NCBI RefSeq assembly: GCF_001931485.1
Contig: NZ_MSDV01000075.1
Coordinates: 62,001-126,000, forward strand
Reading direction: 5' to 3'
Source of the DNA: Burkholderia sp. SRS-W-2-2016
GTDB taxonomy: Bacteria > Pseudomonadota > Gammaproteobacteria > Burkholderiales > Burkholderiaceae
Length of the DNA stretch: 64,000 nt
Below are positions 24,207-33,073 of the stretch, one piece after another (position 1 is the first letter of the stretch; the number at the start of each line of letters is the position of its first letter). Under the pieces are notes generated by a model that saw only the letters and a list, made by a program, of their open reading frames with translations, was not told where the DNA came from and ran no database searches. Position numbers and translations under genes: made by a program.

Positions 24207-26615
24207 TTACGACACGATATCGACTTCAGCCAGCATGCGCCAGTCGCGCGGCAGCGTCCGGGTCGCATTGCCGGTCACCGTGACCGTGCCGCTCAGATGA
24301 ATGTCGCGGCTCGAGCTGCCGACCAGCAGATCGAAGTCGCCGGGCTCGACGATACGCTCGCCGCGTGCGTCGGTGAAGTTCAGCATATCGACCGGCAGTT
24401 TGACCCGCACGCGCGTCGCCGCGCCGCTCGCCAGCGGCACCCGCGCGAACGCCTTCAGCTCGCGCACCGGCCGCGCGACCGACGCATGACGGTCGCGCAC
24501 GTAGATCTGCACGACTTCGGTGCCGTCGCACGCGCCGGTGTTATCGAGCGCGAAGCTCAGTTCGATCGTGCCGTCGTCGATCGCCACTTCGCGCTGCGCG
24601 AGCGCGAGCTCGCCGTAGCGGAACTGCGTATAGCCGAGCCCGAAGCCGAACGGGTAGCGGCAACCGAAGTGGTAGGCGACCGGCGTGCCCGCGCTTTTCA
24701 GCCGATGGTTGTACACGTATGGCACCGCGCCCGCGCTCTTGGGCACGGACAGCGGCAGACGGCCGCTGAAATTGGCGCGGCCCACCAGCAGATCGGCAAG
24801 CGCTTCGGCGCCGCGCTCGCCCGGCGCGAACGCGATGATCTGCGCGGCGATCCGCTCTTCGAGACCGCCGAGGTTGTACGGCCGGCCGCCGGTCATCACG
24901 ACGACCGTCGGCGTGCCGCTCGCGACCACCGCTTCGAGCAGTTGCTGCTGCACGCCCGGCAGATCGAGGCTGTCGGTGTCCGAGCCCTCGCCGACCGTGC
25001 CGGACTGGAACAGCCCCGCGAGGTCGCCGACGAACACCAGCGCGACGCCGGCCGCGCGCGCGGCTTCGACCGCCGCGGCGATTCCCTGGGTGTCCTTGCT
25101 GATCAGTTCGTCGTCGCGTTTCGCGTCGCCGCTCAGATCGAGCGACACGTCGCCCGGGAACACCGGCGCGCCGGCGCGGCGCTCCTTGATGATGTCGCAG
25201 CCGGGCGCGTGGATCACGCGCTCGTTGCCGAGCAGCGCGCGCAACGCGCGCAGCGGCGTCGCGATCGATGCGGTCGACAGCTCGCCGCTATTGATCAGAT
25301 GGACCGGGAAGCTGTAGCCGGCGAGCAGCGCGAGCGGGTCGTCGGCGGTCGGGCCGATCACCGCGATCTTGTCGGCGCCGTTCGCGTTCAACGGCAGCAC
25401 GCTGCCTTCGTTGCGCAACAGCACCGCCGATTCGAGCGCGACCTGATACGCGGTATCGCCCGCGGCCGCGCTCTTTACATCGACGCGCTCCGGATCGACG
25501 TATGGATTCTCGAACAGGCCGAGCTGGAATTTGGTGCGCAGCACGCGCGAGACCGCCGCGTCGATCGTCGCTTCGGTGATCTCGTCGCGCGCGAGCGCTT
25601 CCTTCAGATGCACCGCGCACTCGTGGCCCGGCAGTTCGACGTCGAGGCCCGCGTTGAACGCGAGCGCCGCCGCCGATGCGCTGTCGCGCGCAACCGCATG
25701 GTGGCTGTACAGCAGATCGACGCCCGCATAGTCGGCGACGATCAGACCGTCGAAGCCCCACTTGTCGCGCAGCGTCTCGGTCAGCAATTCGCGGTCGCCG
25801 TGACACGGCACGCCGTCGACGTCGTGATACGCGGGCATCACCGAACCGGCGTTCGCGAGCTTGACCGCCATTTCGAACGGCAGCATGAACACGTCGTTCA
25901 GCTCGCGCGGGCCGACATGCACCGGCGCGTGATTGCGGCCGCCCTCGCTGGCCGAATGGCCGACGAAATGCTTGAGCGTCGCGAGCAGATCGCGGCGCTC
26001 GCCTTGCAGGCCCTTCACGTAATGACAGGCGAGCACGCCGACCAGATACGGATCTTCGCCGAGCGTTTCCTCGGTGCGGCCCCAGCGCGGATCGCGCGAT
26101 ACGTCGAGCACCGGCGCGAGCCCCTGGTGACAGCCGATCGAGCGCGCCTGTTCGCCGATGATCCGGCCGACTTCGCCGACCAGTTGCGGATTCCACGTCG
26201 CCGCGTAGTTCAGCGGCGACGGAAACAGCGTCGCGTCCTTGATCATCAGGCCGACCAGACACTCTTCGTGCGCCATCACCGGAATGCCCAGGCGAGTGTC
26301 CTCGACCATCTTGCGCTGCAGCTCGTTGAGCGCGCGCACGCCTTCCTTCGGCTCGACGGTGTGGGTGCCGAGCGGCCGGGTGATCTGGCCGAGGCCGTAC
26401 TGAAGGATTTCGTCGACGGTGCTCTGGTTCGCGCTCTGCGCGAAATCGATGCTGCGCGCCTTGTGCTTGCCGTCGGCCGACAGCTTCAGCCACGCGGCGT
26501 GAAGCTGCGCGATCTTTTCGTCGAGCGTCATGCGCGCGAGCAGATCGGCCACGCGCTCCTCCACGGTCGCCGCGCTATTGCGGTAGAGCGGAACGTCACC
26601 TTGCCGAAGCAACAT
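24207..26615 (-). CDS. GH3 beta-glycosidase (beta-xylosidase or beta-glucosidase)
   Basis: The 802-residue protein is a glycoside hydrolase family 3 enzyme. The N-terminal barrel holds RVADLLARMTLDEKIAQL, GLAPVLDVSRDPRWGRTEET, LKHFVGHSASEGGRNHAP and the nucleophile Asp in GLIVADYAGVD (D295). The middle domain has IAVIGPTADD, and the C-terminus has the fibronectin III-like part (YVRDRHASVARPVRELKAF). No signal peptide is seen, so it should act in the cytoplasm on oligosaccharides brought in by the ABC system upstream. Context with xylose genes favours beta-xylosidase. The start has AAAGGAGT. A 211-bp gap separates it from the ATPase gene. Confidence 0.85.
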   Translation of the reverse strand: MLLRQGDVPLYRNSAATVEERVADLLARMTLDEKIAQLHAAWLKLSADGKHKARSIDFAQSANQSTVDEILQYGLGQITRPLGTHTVEPKEGVRALNELQRKMVEDTRLGIPVMAHEECLVGLMIKDATLFPSPLNYAATWNPQLVGEVGRIIGEQARSIGCHQGLAPVLDVSRDPRWGRTEETLGEDPYLVGVLACHYVKGLQGERRDLLATLKHFVGHSASEGGRNHAPVHVGPRELNDVFMLPFEMAVKLANAGSVMPAYHDVDGVPCHGDRELLTETLRDKWGFDGLIVADYAGVDLLYSHHAVARDSASAAALAFNAGLDVELPGHECAVHLKEALARDEITEATIDAAVSRVLRTKFQLGLFENPYVDPERVDVKSAAAGDTAYQVALESAVLLRNEGSVLPLNANGADKIAVIGPTADDPLALLAGYSFPVHLINSGELSTASIATPLRALRALLGNERVIHAPGCDIIKERRAGAPVFPGDVSLDLSGDAKRDDELISKDTQGIAAAVEAARAAGVALVFVGDLAGLFQSGTVGEGSDTDSLDLPGVQQQLLEAVVASGTPTVVVMTGGRPYNLGGLEERIAAQIIAFAPGERGAEALADLLVGRANFSGRLPLSVPKSAGAVPYVYNHRLKSAGTPVAYHFGCRYPFGFGLGYTQFRYGELALAQREVAIDDGTIELSFALDNTGACDGTEVVQIYVRDRHASVARPVRELKAFARVPLASGAATRVRVKLPVDMLNFTDARGERIVEPGDFDLLVGSSSRDIHLSGTVTVTGNATRTLPRDWRMLAEVDIVS

Positions 26616-26735
26616 CGAAAACTCCTTTTTGTCCTGTTGTGTGAAGCGCGCGAAGCGCCGGCACCGCCGTGGTTCGCCCGCGCGCGGCGGGGCGATGGAT
26701 CAACGGCAATGCGATCCCCTACGTTTTCATTTGCC

Positions 26736-26751
26736 CTGCGAATATTCGCAG
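26736..26751. repeat. 16-bp perfect palindrome upstream of GH3 gene
   Basis: CTGCGAATATTCGCAG is a perfect palindrome in the gap between the ABC ATPase and GH3 genes, about 120 bp upstream of the GH3 start. It could be a regulator site giving the GH3-xylB-xylC genes their own promoter, or a transcript hairpin lacking a loop. It does not match the three LacI-type palindromes elsewhere in the window. Confidence 0.6.
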
Positions 26752-26826
26752 TCCTGCTGATTGATCGAGTAACGGCGCGAATCGAACGCGGCTACCTGCG
26801 AGCCGCGGGCGTGGGCGCCGCTGAAC

Positions 26827-27957
26827 TCAGTGCAGACGCGGCAGCGCGAAGTCCTTGTCGTCGAACACGTGGCACGCATGCGGCGCCAGCGCCAGTTCGA
26901 TCCGCTCGTCGGCGCTCACGCCGCCGTCGCCGGGCAGCTTCGCGATGATCGGATTGCCGTCGCGCGCGCCGCCGGCCAGATGCACGTAGCTGTGCTCGCC
27001 CATCCGCTCGACCAGCCGCACCGCGCAGCGGATCGTCTGCACGCCGGGCTGGCTCGACGGCAGCGCCAGATGCTCCGGACGCACGCCGAGCGTGACCTGC
27101 GCGCCGACCGTCAGGCGGCGGCCGTCCACCTGCGCGCGAGCGCGCTCGCCGGTCGTCAGTTCGACTTCGATGCCGTGCTCGTCGGTCGCGAGCACTTTGG
27201 CCGGCAGGAAGTTCATCTTCGGCGAGCCGATAAAGCCGGCGACGAAGCGGCTCTTCGGCCGGTGATACAGATCGAGCGGCGCGCCGATCTGCGCGATGCT
27301 GCCGTGTTTCTCCATCTCCGCGCCGGCGTGCAGCAGCACGATCTTGTCGGCGAGCGCCATCGCTTCGATCTGGTCGTGCGTGACGTAGACCGCGCTCGCG
27401 CGGCGGAACTCGCGATGCAGACGGGCGATTTCGGTGCGGGTCTGCACGCGCAACGCGGCGTCCAGGTTCGACAGCGGTTCGTCGAACAGGAACACACCCG
27501 GCTCACGCACGATCGCGCGGCCAATCGCGACGCGCTGACGCTGGCCGCCGGACAGCGCGGCCGGACGACGCTCCAGGTAGCTATCCAGTTGCAGCGCGGC
27601 GGCCGCGCTGCGAACCTTCTGGTCGATGACCGCCTTGTCGACTTTCGCTTGGCGCAGACCGAAGGCCATGTTCTCGTACACGCTCATATGCGGATACAGC
27701 GCGTAGTTCTGGAACACCATCGCGACCTGGCGCTTGGCCGGCTCGACGCTGTTCATCAGCTGACCGTCGATCCGCAGTTCGCCGTCGGTGATCGATTCGA
27801 GTCCGGCGATCATCCGCAGCAGCGTGGACTTGCCGCAACCCGACGGGCCGAGGAACACGCAGAATTCGTTGTGACCGACTTCGAGGTTGGCGTCGCGAAT
27901 CACCGCGGTGCCGCTCGTATAGGACTTCTGTACGTTAGTAAGGGAGATGCTTGCCAT
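26827..27957 (-). CDS. Sugar ABC importer ATPase (MalK/UgpC/MsmK type)
   Basis: The 376-residue protein is a CUT1-type sugar ABC ATPase with Walker A GPSGCGKST (37-45), the Q-loop QNYALYPHMSV, signature LSGGQ (135-139), Walker B VFLFDE (155-160) and H-loop VTHDQIEAM. The C-terminal regulatory OB-fold region contains GVRPEHLAL. It energises the permease pair encoded just upstream for uptake of oligosaccharides, probably xylo-oligosaccharides. It follows the second permease gene by 72 bp. Confidence 0.9.
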   Translation of the reverse strand: MASISLTNVQKSYTSGTAVIRDANLEVGHNEFCVFLGPSGCGKSTLLRMIAGLESITDGELRIDGQLMNSVEPAKRQVAMVFQNYALYPHMSVYENMAFGLRQAKVDKAVIDQKVRSAAAALQLDSYLERRPAALSGGQRQRVAIGRAIVREPGVFLFDEPLSNLDAALRVQTRTEIARLHREFRRASAVYVTHDQIEAMALADKIVLLHAGAEMEKHGSIAQIGAPLDLYHRPKSRFVAGFIGSPKMNFLPAKVLATDEHGIEVELTTGERARAQVDGRRLTVGAQVTLGVRPEHLALPSSQPGVQTIRCAVRLVERMGEHSYVHLAGGARDGNPIIAKLPGDGGVSADERIELALAPHACHVFDDKDFALPRLH

Positions 27958-28029
27958 GACGTTGTATGCGAAGTTCGGTGCGCGGGCCGGCTTCAGCCCG
28001 CGCGTTGTCGAGGTGGTAGGCGAGGCGGC

Positions 28030-28860
28030 TCAGCCCTTCAGCGAGCCGGCCATCATTCCCTTGATCACGCGTTCCTGACCGAACGCGTAGGCGACGATCA
28101 GCGGCAGCGAGGTGAGCACGAGCACGGCCAGCATCGACGGGATGTTCGACGCGTATTGCCCCATGAAGTCCCAGATCGCGAGCGGCAGCGTGCGGTGCTC
28201 GGCGGTCGACGTGAGCATGTACGCGAAGATGAACTCGTTCCACAGACCGATGCCGTTGAAGATCGCGACCGTCGCGAGCCCCGGCGCCGACAGCGGGAAG
28301 AAGATCCGCCAGAAGATCCGGAACGGGCTGCAGCCGTCGAGTTGCGCCGCTTCTTCGAGTTCGCGCGGAATCTGCCGCATGAACTCGGTCAGGATGAAGA
28401 TCGACACCGGCAGGCTGAGCGCGACGTACGGCCCGAGCAACGCGAACGCGGTGTCGTAGAAGCCCAGGTTACGGGTGAGCAGATAGATCGGCACCAGCGT
28501 CGCGTGCAGCGGCACGATCATCCCGGCGACCACCAGACCGAACAGCGTCTTGTTCAGCGCGAAGCGCACGCGGGCGAACACGTAGGCGGCCATCGCGCTA
28601 ATGATCACGATCAGCAGCACCGACACGCCGACCGTGAACACGCTATTACGGAAGTACGTGAAGAACGGTCCCTGCAACACAGCGGTGTAGTTGCCCCAGT
28701 ACAGATGCTCGGGCGGCGCCCACACGGACGACGAGAAGGTCTCTTCCGTGCTCTTGAAGCTCGACACGACCATGAAGAGGAACGGGATCGTCGTGACGCC
28801 GAGCCAGATGATCGCCAGCAGAGGAATGCCGATACGGGGAAAGCGAAATTTCTTGTTCAT
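28030..28860 (-). CDS. Sugar ABC importer permease (MalG type)
   Basis: This 276-residue inner-membrane permease has six predicted helices and the EAA loop EEAAQLDGCSPFRIFWRIFFPLSAP, which docks the ATPase. The opening FPRIGIPLLAIIWLGVTTIPFLFMVVSSFK is characteristic of the MalG/LacG half of CUT1 importers. It starts three bases after the partner permease gene, indicating tight coupling. Ligand specificity cannot be read from the sequence. Confidence 0.9.
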   Translation of the reverse strand: MNKKFRFPRIGIPLLAIIWLGVTTIPFLFMVVSSFKSTEETFSSSVWAPPEHLYWGNYTAVLQGPFFTYFRNSVFTVGVSVLLIVIISAMAAYVFARVRFALNKTLFGLVVAGMIVPLHATLVPIYLLTRNLGFYDTAFALLGPYVALSLPVSIFILTEFMRQIPRELEEAAQLDGCSPFRIFWRIFFPLSAPGLATVAIFNGIGLWNEFIFAYMLTSTAEHRTLPLAIWDFMGQYASNIPSMLAVLVLTSLPLIVAYAFGQERVIKGMMAGSLKG

Positions 28861-28863
28861 GGT

Positions 28864-29781
28864 TCAAACCTCGGTTGCGTAACGACGGCTGAGATACATC
28901 GATACCGCCGCCACCGCGATGACGATCAGGAACATCGCCGAGCCGATCGTGCTGCCGTAGCCGAGCTGGAACGAACTGAACACCGTGCGATACATATAGG
29001 TGGCCATCACCTCGGACGAGCCTTCCGGGCCGCCGCCGGTCATCACGAACACCAGGTCGAAGTAGCGCAGCGAACCGAGCACCGACAGGATCACCGCGGT
29101 GCGCACCGTGCCTTGCAGATGCGGCAGCTTGATGCGCCAGAAAATGGTCCACTGGGACGCGCCGTCGAGCAGCGCCGCCTCGTTGACCTCGGCCGGCATC
29201 GAAGAAAGACCGGCGAGAAACAGAATCATGTAGAACGGCGCGTTTTGCCAGATGATCACGGCGATCGTCGCGGCCAACGAAAAGTGCGGGTCGCCGAGCC
29301 AGTCCTTCGCGAGACCGTCGAGACCGAACGCCTGCAACGCGACATTGAGCGGGCCGAAATTCGGATCGTAGATCTGCTTGAACAGCACGCCGATCGCGAC
29401 GCTCGACATCAGCAGCGGCAGGAAATAGAGCACCTTCAGCAGGCGCGAGCCGCGGCCGGCTTTTTCCAGCAGCACGGCGAGCGCGAGCGCGATCGGCAGC
29501 TGGATCACGATCGACGCGACCGCAAGAATCACGTTGTTCTTCAGCGATTGCCAGAACACCGTGTCGTGCGCGAGCCGGGCCCAGTTCGCAAAGCCGATAT
29601 AACGGGCGGTATTACCGAGGCCGTTCCAGTCGAGCAGCGACAGCCGCAAGCTGGAGACCAGCGGATAGAGCAGGAATACGGCCAGCAGCAATAGCGACGG
29701 CGCGAGAAACACGACCGTGACTAACGTTTGCGGCGACAGCCGCAGCCGGCGTTCAGGTGTAGCGGAGAGTGCGATATTCAC
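28864..29781 (-). CDS. Sugar ABC importer permease (MalF/LacF type)
   Basis: The 305-residue permease has six predicted helices and the EAA motif VNEAALLDGASQWTIFWRIKLPHLQG. The N-terminal RLSPQTLVTVVFLAPSLLLLAVFLLYPLVSSLRLSLLDWNG is typical of the LacF half of CUT1 transporters. It pairs with the MalG-type subunit encoded three bases downstream. It is separated from the binding-protein gene by 75 bp that contain a strong stem-loop. Confidence 0.9.
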   Translation of the reverse strand: MNIALSATPERRLRLSPQTLVTVVFLAPSLLLLAVFLLYPLVSSLRLSLLDWNGLGNTARYIGFANWARLAHDTVFWQSLKNNVILAVASIVIQLPIALALAVLLEKAGRGSRLLKVLYFLPLLMSSVAIGVLFKQIYDPNFGPLNVALQAFGLDGLAKDWLGDPHFSLAATIAVIIWQNAPFYMILFLAGLSSMPAEVNEAALLDGASQWTIFWRIKLPHLQGTVRTAVILSVLGSLRYFDLVFVMTGGGPEGSSEVMATYMYRTVFSSFQLGYGSTIGSAMFLIVIAVAAVSMYLSRRYATEV

Positions 29782-29792
29782 GAGCTTGTCTG

Positions 29793-29820
29793 CCGGCCGG
29801 CACCTCGCGGCGCCGGCCGG
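29793..29820 (-). terminator. Intra-operon stem-loop between binding-protein and permease genes
   Basis: CCGGCCGGC at 29793-29801 and GCCGGCCGG at 29812-29820 form a perfect 9-bp stem with a 10-base loop. It sits after the binding-protein gene and before the permease genes. Such structures commonly protect the upstream message or partly stop transcription, so that more binding protein than permease is made. No T-tract follows on the minus strand. Confidence 0.55.
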
Positions 29821-29856
29821 ACTTTTCCGTTGAACGGGAGACTGGGAGACTGCGGA

Positions 29857-31155
29857 TTAACCGCCCTTCTTCGCGGCGGCTTCCATTTGCTGCGCGGCGG
29901 CTTCAGGCGTCAGCGACAGACCGAACAGCGCCTGGGTCGTGTCCTTGTGCATTTCGCCCAGAGCCGGCGGCAGTGCCTGGTCGTACCACAGCTGCACGCT
30001 CGGCGCCGCGGCCAGCAGCTTCTGCAGACGCTGCGTGAACGGATCGTCGATCTTCACGTTGTTGACCGGCGGCAGCTTGTGGTCATCCGACGCGCGAGCC
30101 TGCATCGCCTGCTCGTCGGTCAGCGCCTGGATCAGCTTGAACGCCGCTTCCGGCGACTTGCACTCGGCCGAGATGCTCAGGAAGCCGTCGCCCACCGTGC
30201 CGATCAGGTCGCGCGGGTCGCCCTTGCCGCCCGGCACCGTCGGGAACGGGAAGAAGTCGAGGTCCTTCGAGAACGCCGGCGCTTCGTTGGCGATCGTCGA
30301 CGCTTCCCATGCGCCCATCAGCTCCATCGCAGCCTTGCCCGAATACAGCAGGCGGCGCGACGCGCCCGAGTCGTAATCGAGACCGTTGATGCCCGGCGCG
30401 AACGCACCGGCCTTCACCAGTTCCTGAATCCGCTTGCCCGCTTCGACGAAGGCCGGGTCTTCGAAGCCCTTGCCCTTGCCCGCGAGCGCGTCCTTCACGA
30501 CCTGCGGACCGCCGATCCGGTCAACCAGGTACATGTAGTACATCGAACCGGTCCACTTGTTCTTGTTCGCGAGCGAGAAGGCGGCGACGTTATGCGACTT
30601 CAGCACTTCGACCACGTGCATCAGTTCATCCCACGTCTTCGGCGGCGTGATGCCGTACTTCTTGAAGGTTTCCTTGTTGTAGAAGATCACCGCGGCGGCG
30701 GCGTTTTCGGCGGCCACGCCGTAGGTCTTGCCGTCGAACGTGGTGACGTCCCACGACGACTGCATGAAGCGGTTGCGATAGGCCGGATCCTTGCTCAGGT
30801 ACGGTGTGAGGTCGACGATCTGGCCGGACTTCACATACTCGTGCAGGCCGCCGCCGCCCCAGTTCTCGAACACGCACGGCGGTTGGTTCGCGCCGAACGC
30901 AACCTTCAGTTTGGTCTTGTACGCCTCGTTCAGCACGTGCGAATTCTCGACCTTGTAACCCGGGGTCGATTTCTCAAAGCGGTCCGACGCGTCGCGAATG
31001 ATCTTGCTCGACGACGCATTGGTTTGCTGGTCCCACACGGAAAGCGTCTTGCCGGACTCGGCCGCGACGGCGCTCGAAACTACCGCAGACAACGTAAATA
31101 GCAGCGCCGTGGCGCCGACGATGGACCGCGCTTTGGCAAAAGCCGGGTACGCCAT
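29857..31155 (-). CDS. Sugar-binding protein of ABC importer (probable xylo-oligosaccharide receptor)
   Basis: The 432-residue periplasmic protein has a signal peptide ending near AVVSSAVAAES and a family 1 extracellular solute-binding fold: LSVWDQQTNASSSKIIRDASDRFEKS, ENWGGGGLHEYVKSGQIVDLTPYL, YGVAAENAAAAVIFYNKETFKKYGI, AAMELMGAWEAS. It is the first gene of the minus-strand importer operon that leads into GH3 and the xylose genes, so xylobiose or longer xylo-oligosaccharides are the favoured ligands. Its promoter faces a LacI gene and contains TAACGTTA sites. Confidence 0.88.
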   Translation of the reverse strand: MAYPAFAKARSIVGATALLFTLSAVVSSAVAAESGKTLSVWDQQTNASSSKIIRDASDRFEKSTPGYKVENSHVLNEAYKTKLKVAFGANQPPCVFENWGGGGLHEYVKSGQIVDLTPYLSKDPAYRNRFMQSSWDVTTFDGKTYGVAAENAAAAVIFYNKETFKKYGITPPKTWDELMHVVEVLKSHNVAAFSLANKNKWTGSMYYMYLVDRIGGPQVVKDALAGKGKGFEDPAFVEAGKRIQELVKAGAFAPGINGLDYDSGASRRLLYSGKAAMELMGAWEASTIANEAPAFSKDLDFFPFPTVPGGKGDPRDLIGTVGDGFLSISAECKSPEAAFKLIQALTDEQAMQARASDDHKLPPVNNVKIDDPFTQRLQKLLAAAPSVQLWYDQALPPALGEMHKDTTQALFGLSLTPEAAAQQMEAAAKKGG

Positions 31156-31198
31156 GTTGTGTCCCCTCTCTAGGATTTATAAGAAACCGCCGGGTTAT

Positions 31199-31281
31199 TA
31201 ACGTTAGCCTTAACGTTAGCGAATGTTAGGCCGGCGCTTGAACTACGGCTATGCGGGATTTTACCTGGTATCTGAACGTTA
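31199..31281. promoter_or_regulatory. TAACGTTA operator array in binding-protein promoter
   Basis: Exact TAACGTTA palindromes occur at 31199-31206 and 31211-31218, centres 12 bp apart, followed by a half-site AATGTTAG at 31222-31229. GAACGTTA, one base different, is at 31274-31281. The array begins about 44 bp upstream of the binding-protein start and should control the importer operon. The divergent LacI gene at 31399 is the obvious candidate reader. Confidence 0.72.
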
Positions 31282-31368
31282 AAGCTTGCATCCCGCATCA
31301 GATTAGCCCCTGAACATGGGGCTGAAATGACAACGCTTCTGCTAGAATAGCGACTACATAAACGGTAT

Positions 31369-31385
31369 CGCTAACGTGATTAGCG
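31369..31385. promoter_or_regulatory. Inverted repeat in LacI gene leader
   Basis: CGCTAA at 31369-31374 and TTAGCG at 31380-31385 form a 6-bp inverted repeat with a 5-bp spacer, 13 bp before the LacI ATG at 31399. It includes the half-site CTAACG related to the TAACGTTA palindrome, so autoregulation of the LacI gene is plausible. Confidence 0.5.
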
Positions 31386-31398
31386 AGTCGATACAACG

Positions 31399-32475
31399 AT
31401 GACTTCTCGCACTCCTTCCACTCGCATGGCCAGGCAGACGCCCACGCTGGAGCACGTCGCCAAGCTTGCCGGCGTCTCCCAGATGACCGCGTCGCGCGCG
31501 CTCAACGGCCGCCCCGGCGTGTCGCGCGAAACCCGCGACGAAGTACTGCGCATCGCGTCGGACATCGGTTACGTGGTCAACCGCACCGCGCAGAAACTCT
31601 CGGGCGGCCGCAACGGCATTATCGGCATCATCACGCCGACGCTCGACACGCAGTTCTCCAGCGAACTGGTGCTCGGCGCGGGCCGCGCGGCACGCGGCGC
31701 GGGCATGGAGATGCTGGTCTACACGGTGTTCGACGAAGACCGTCATGCCCATCACGATCTGCTCGGCCTGATCCAGCAATTCTCCGACGGCATCCTCGCG
31801 ATCCTGCCGCGCGAATCGCTGTGTCTCGAAGCGCTCGCCACCGCCAAGGTGCCGGTCGTCGTGGTCGATCAACGCGGTACGCTGACGGGCTTCCCGTCGG
31901 TCTCGGTCGACAACTACGGCGGCGCGTGTCTGGCGGTCGAGCATCTGGCCGAACTCGGTCACAAGCGCATCGCCTTTCTGGCCGGCGACGAAACCATCGA
32001 AGGCGTGCGCGACCGTCAGCGCGGCTATCACGATACGGTCGCGCGTCTGAACCTCGTGCGCGAAGACGCGCTGGTCGCCGCCGGCGACCTGTCGCAGATG
32101 ATGGCGTTCGACGTCACCTTCGACCTGCTCAATCTCGCCGAACCGCCCACCGCGATCTTCACCGCCAACGACCAGAGCGCGTTCGGCGTAATCGCCGCGA
32201 TCCGCGAAGCCGGTCTGCGAGTGCCCGACGACATCTCGGTGATCGGCTTCGACGATATTCCGATGTCCGAACAATTCCACCCCGCGCTCACCACGATCCG
32301 CCAGCCGTTCCAGCAGATGGCGCGCTCGGCGGTCAACACGCTGCTCGCGCAGATCGCCGGCATCGACGCCGCTTCGCAGCGCATCACGCTGCCGGCCGAG
32401 CTGGTGGTGCGCGACTCCACCGGCCCGGTCCGCACGAAGCAGCGCCGCGGCCGTCACCAGATCGTTTCGACGTAA
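31399..32475 (+). CDS. LacI-family regulator of the upstream sugar importer operon
   Basis: The 358-residue protein has a LacI DNA-binding head (TLEHVAKLAGVSQMTASRALNGR, about 14-36, hinge VNRTAQKLSGGRNG) and a sugar-sensing domain (IIGIITPTLDTQFSSELVLGAGRAARGAG, PPTAIFTANDQSAFGVIAAIREAGLRVPDDISVIGFDDIPMS). It is divergent from the importer operon and shares a 243-bp promoter region full of TAACGTTA sites. It is therefore the likely repressor of oligosaccharide uptake. Its last 22 bp overlap the convergent PIN toxin gene. Confidence 0.87.
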   Translation: MTSRTPSTRMARQTPTLEHVAKLAGVSQMTASRALNGRPGVSRETRDEVLRIASDIGYVVNRTAQKLSGGRNGIIGIITPTLDTQFSSELVLGAGRAARGAGMEMLVYTVFDEDRHAHHDLLGLIQQFSDGILAILPRESLCLEALATAKVPVVVVDQRGTLTGFPSVSVDNYGGACLAVEHLAELGHKRIAFLAGDETIEGVRDRQRGYHDTVARLNLVREDALVAAGDLSQMMAFDVTFDLLNLAEPPTAIFTANDQSAFGVIAAIREAGLRVPDDISVIGFDDIPMSEQFHPALTTIRQPFQQMARSAVNTLLAQIAGIDAASQRITLPAELVVRDSTGPVRTKQRRGRHQIVST

Positions 32476-32843
32476 GTCGACGCGCGCACCTTCGCGTCGG
32501 AGGTGACCAGCGCGCCGCCGTAGGTGCGCGCGGTCGCGACGATCAGCCGTTGGTGCGAGCTGAGCGCCGGCGACAGCGTGGCCGCGCGGAACGCGATCTC
32601 GGTGTCGACCGGAATCATCCGCACGCCGTCCAGCGACAGAAACGTCGACATCCAGCTGCGCGCATCCATCGACAAGCCCAGACTGCCCGCCTTCACGAGC
32701 TCGGCGATCTCCAGCGCGCTGATCGCCGAGATCAGGATCTCGCCGCCGTCGAGCTCGCGGTCGATCGCCTCGTGCGCGGCCTGGCTCAGCGCCTTCTGCC
32801 TACCGAGCCAGCACACCAGCGCCAGCGTATCGAGCGTGATCAT
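32454..32843 (-). CDS. PIN-domain toxin (VapC-like)
   Basis: The 129-residue product is a PIN-domain ribonuclease of the VapC type. Acidic residues expected in the active site are visible in MITLDTLALVCW (D4), ISALEIAELVKAG (E at about 46), PVDTEIAFRAA, and the closing ATARTYGGALVTSDAKV (Asp near 116). PIN toxins cleave RNA when not bound by antitoxin. The ATG overlaps the antitoxin stop by four bases (ATGA). The 3' end runs 22 bp into the convergent LacI gene, which is unusual. Confidence 0.85.
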   Translation of the reverse strand: MITLDTLALVCWLGRQKALSQAAHEAIDRELDGGEILISAISALEIAELVKAGSLGLSMDARSWMSTFLSLDGVRMIPVDTEIAFRAATLSPALSSHQRLIVATARTYGGALVTSDAKVRASTYVETIW

Positions 32844-33073
32844 CCCTCTTCCTGCTCCGCGGCGACCGGTTGCAGCGCATGCTTGAAGTTGAAGTGCGTG
32901 ATCGACGCGCGCAGCAGCTCGAGCGGATTTTCCTGCTTGCTGCGATACGGCCTGATCTCGATCGTCGGATGCCCCCGGTCCGTGACGATCACGGTTTCGC
33001 CCAACGCTTCGACCTGACGAAACAGCTCGCAAGCGCGGGATTTGAAAATGGCTTTGGATACTCGCTTTTCCAT
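32840..33073 (-). CDS. Phd/YefM-type antitoxin
   Basis: The 77-residue protein matches the Phd/YefM antitoxin family: MEKRVSKAIFKSRACELFRQVEALGETVIVTDRGHPTIEIRPY forms the DNA-binding N-terminal part, and the C-terminal HALQPVAAEQEEG should wrap around the toxin. The start at 33073 is chosen for GGTGGAGAG upstream; a longer TTG start lacks a ribosome binding site. It should neutralise the PIN protein and repress the shared promoter. Confidence 0.83.
   Translation of the reverse strand: MEKRVSKAIFKSRACELFRQVEALGETVIVTDRGHPTIEIRPYRSKQENPLELLRASITHFNFKHALQPVAAEQEEG

Noticed and set aside
26830..29694. 954-codon plus-strand frame opposite the first ABC transporter genes
   Set aside because: Antisense shadow of well-supported ATPase and permease genes.
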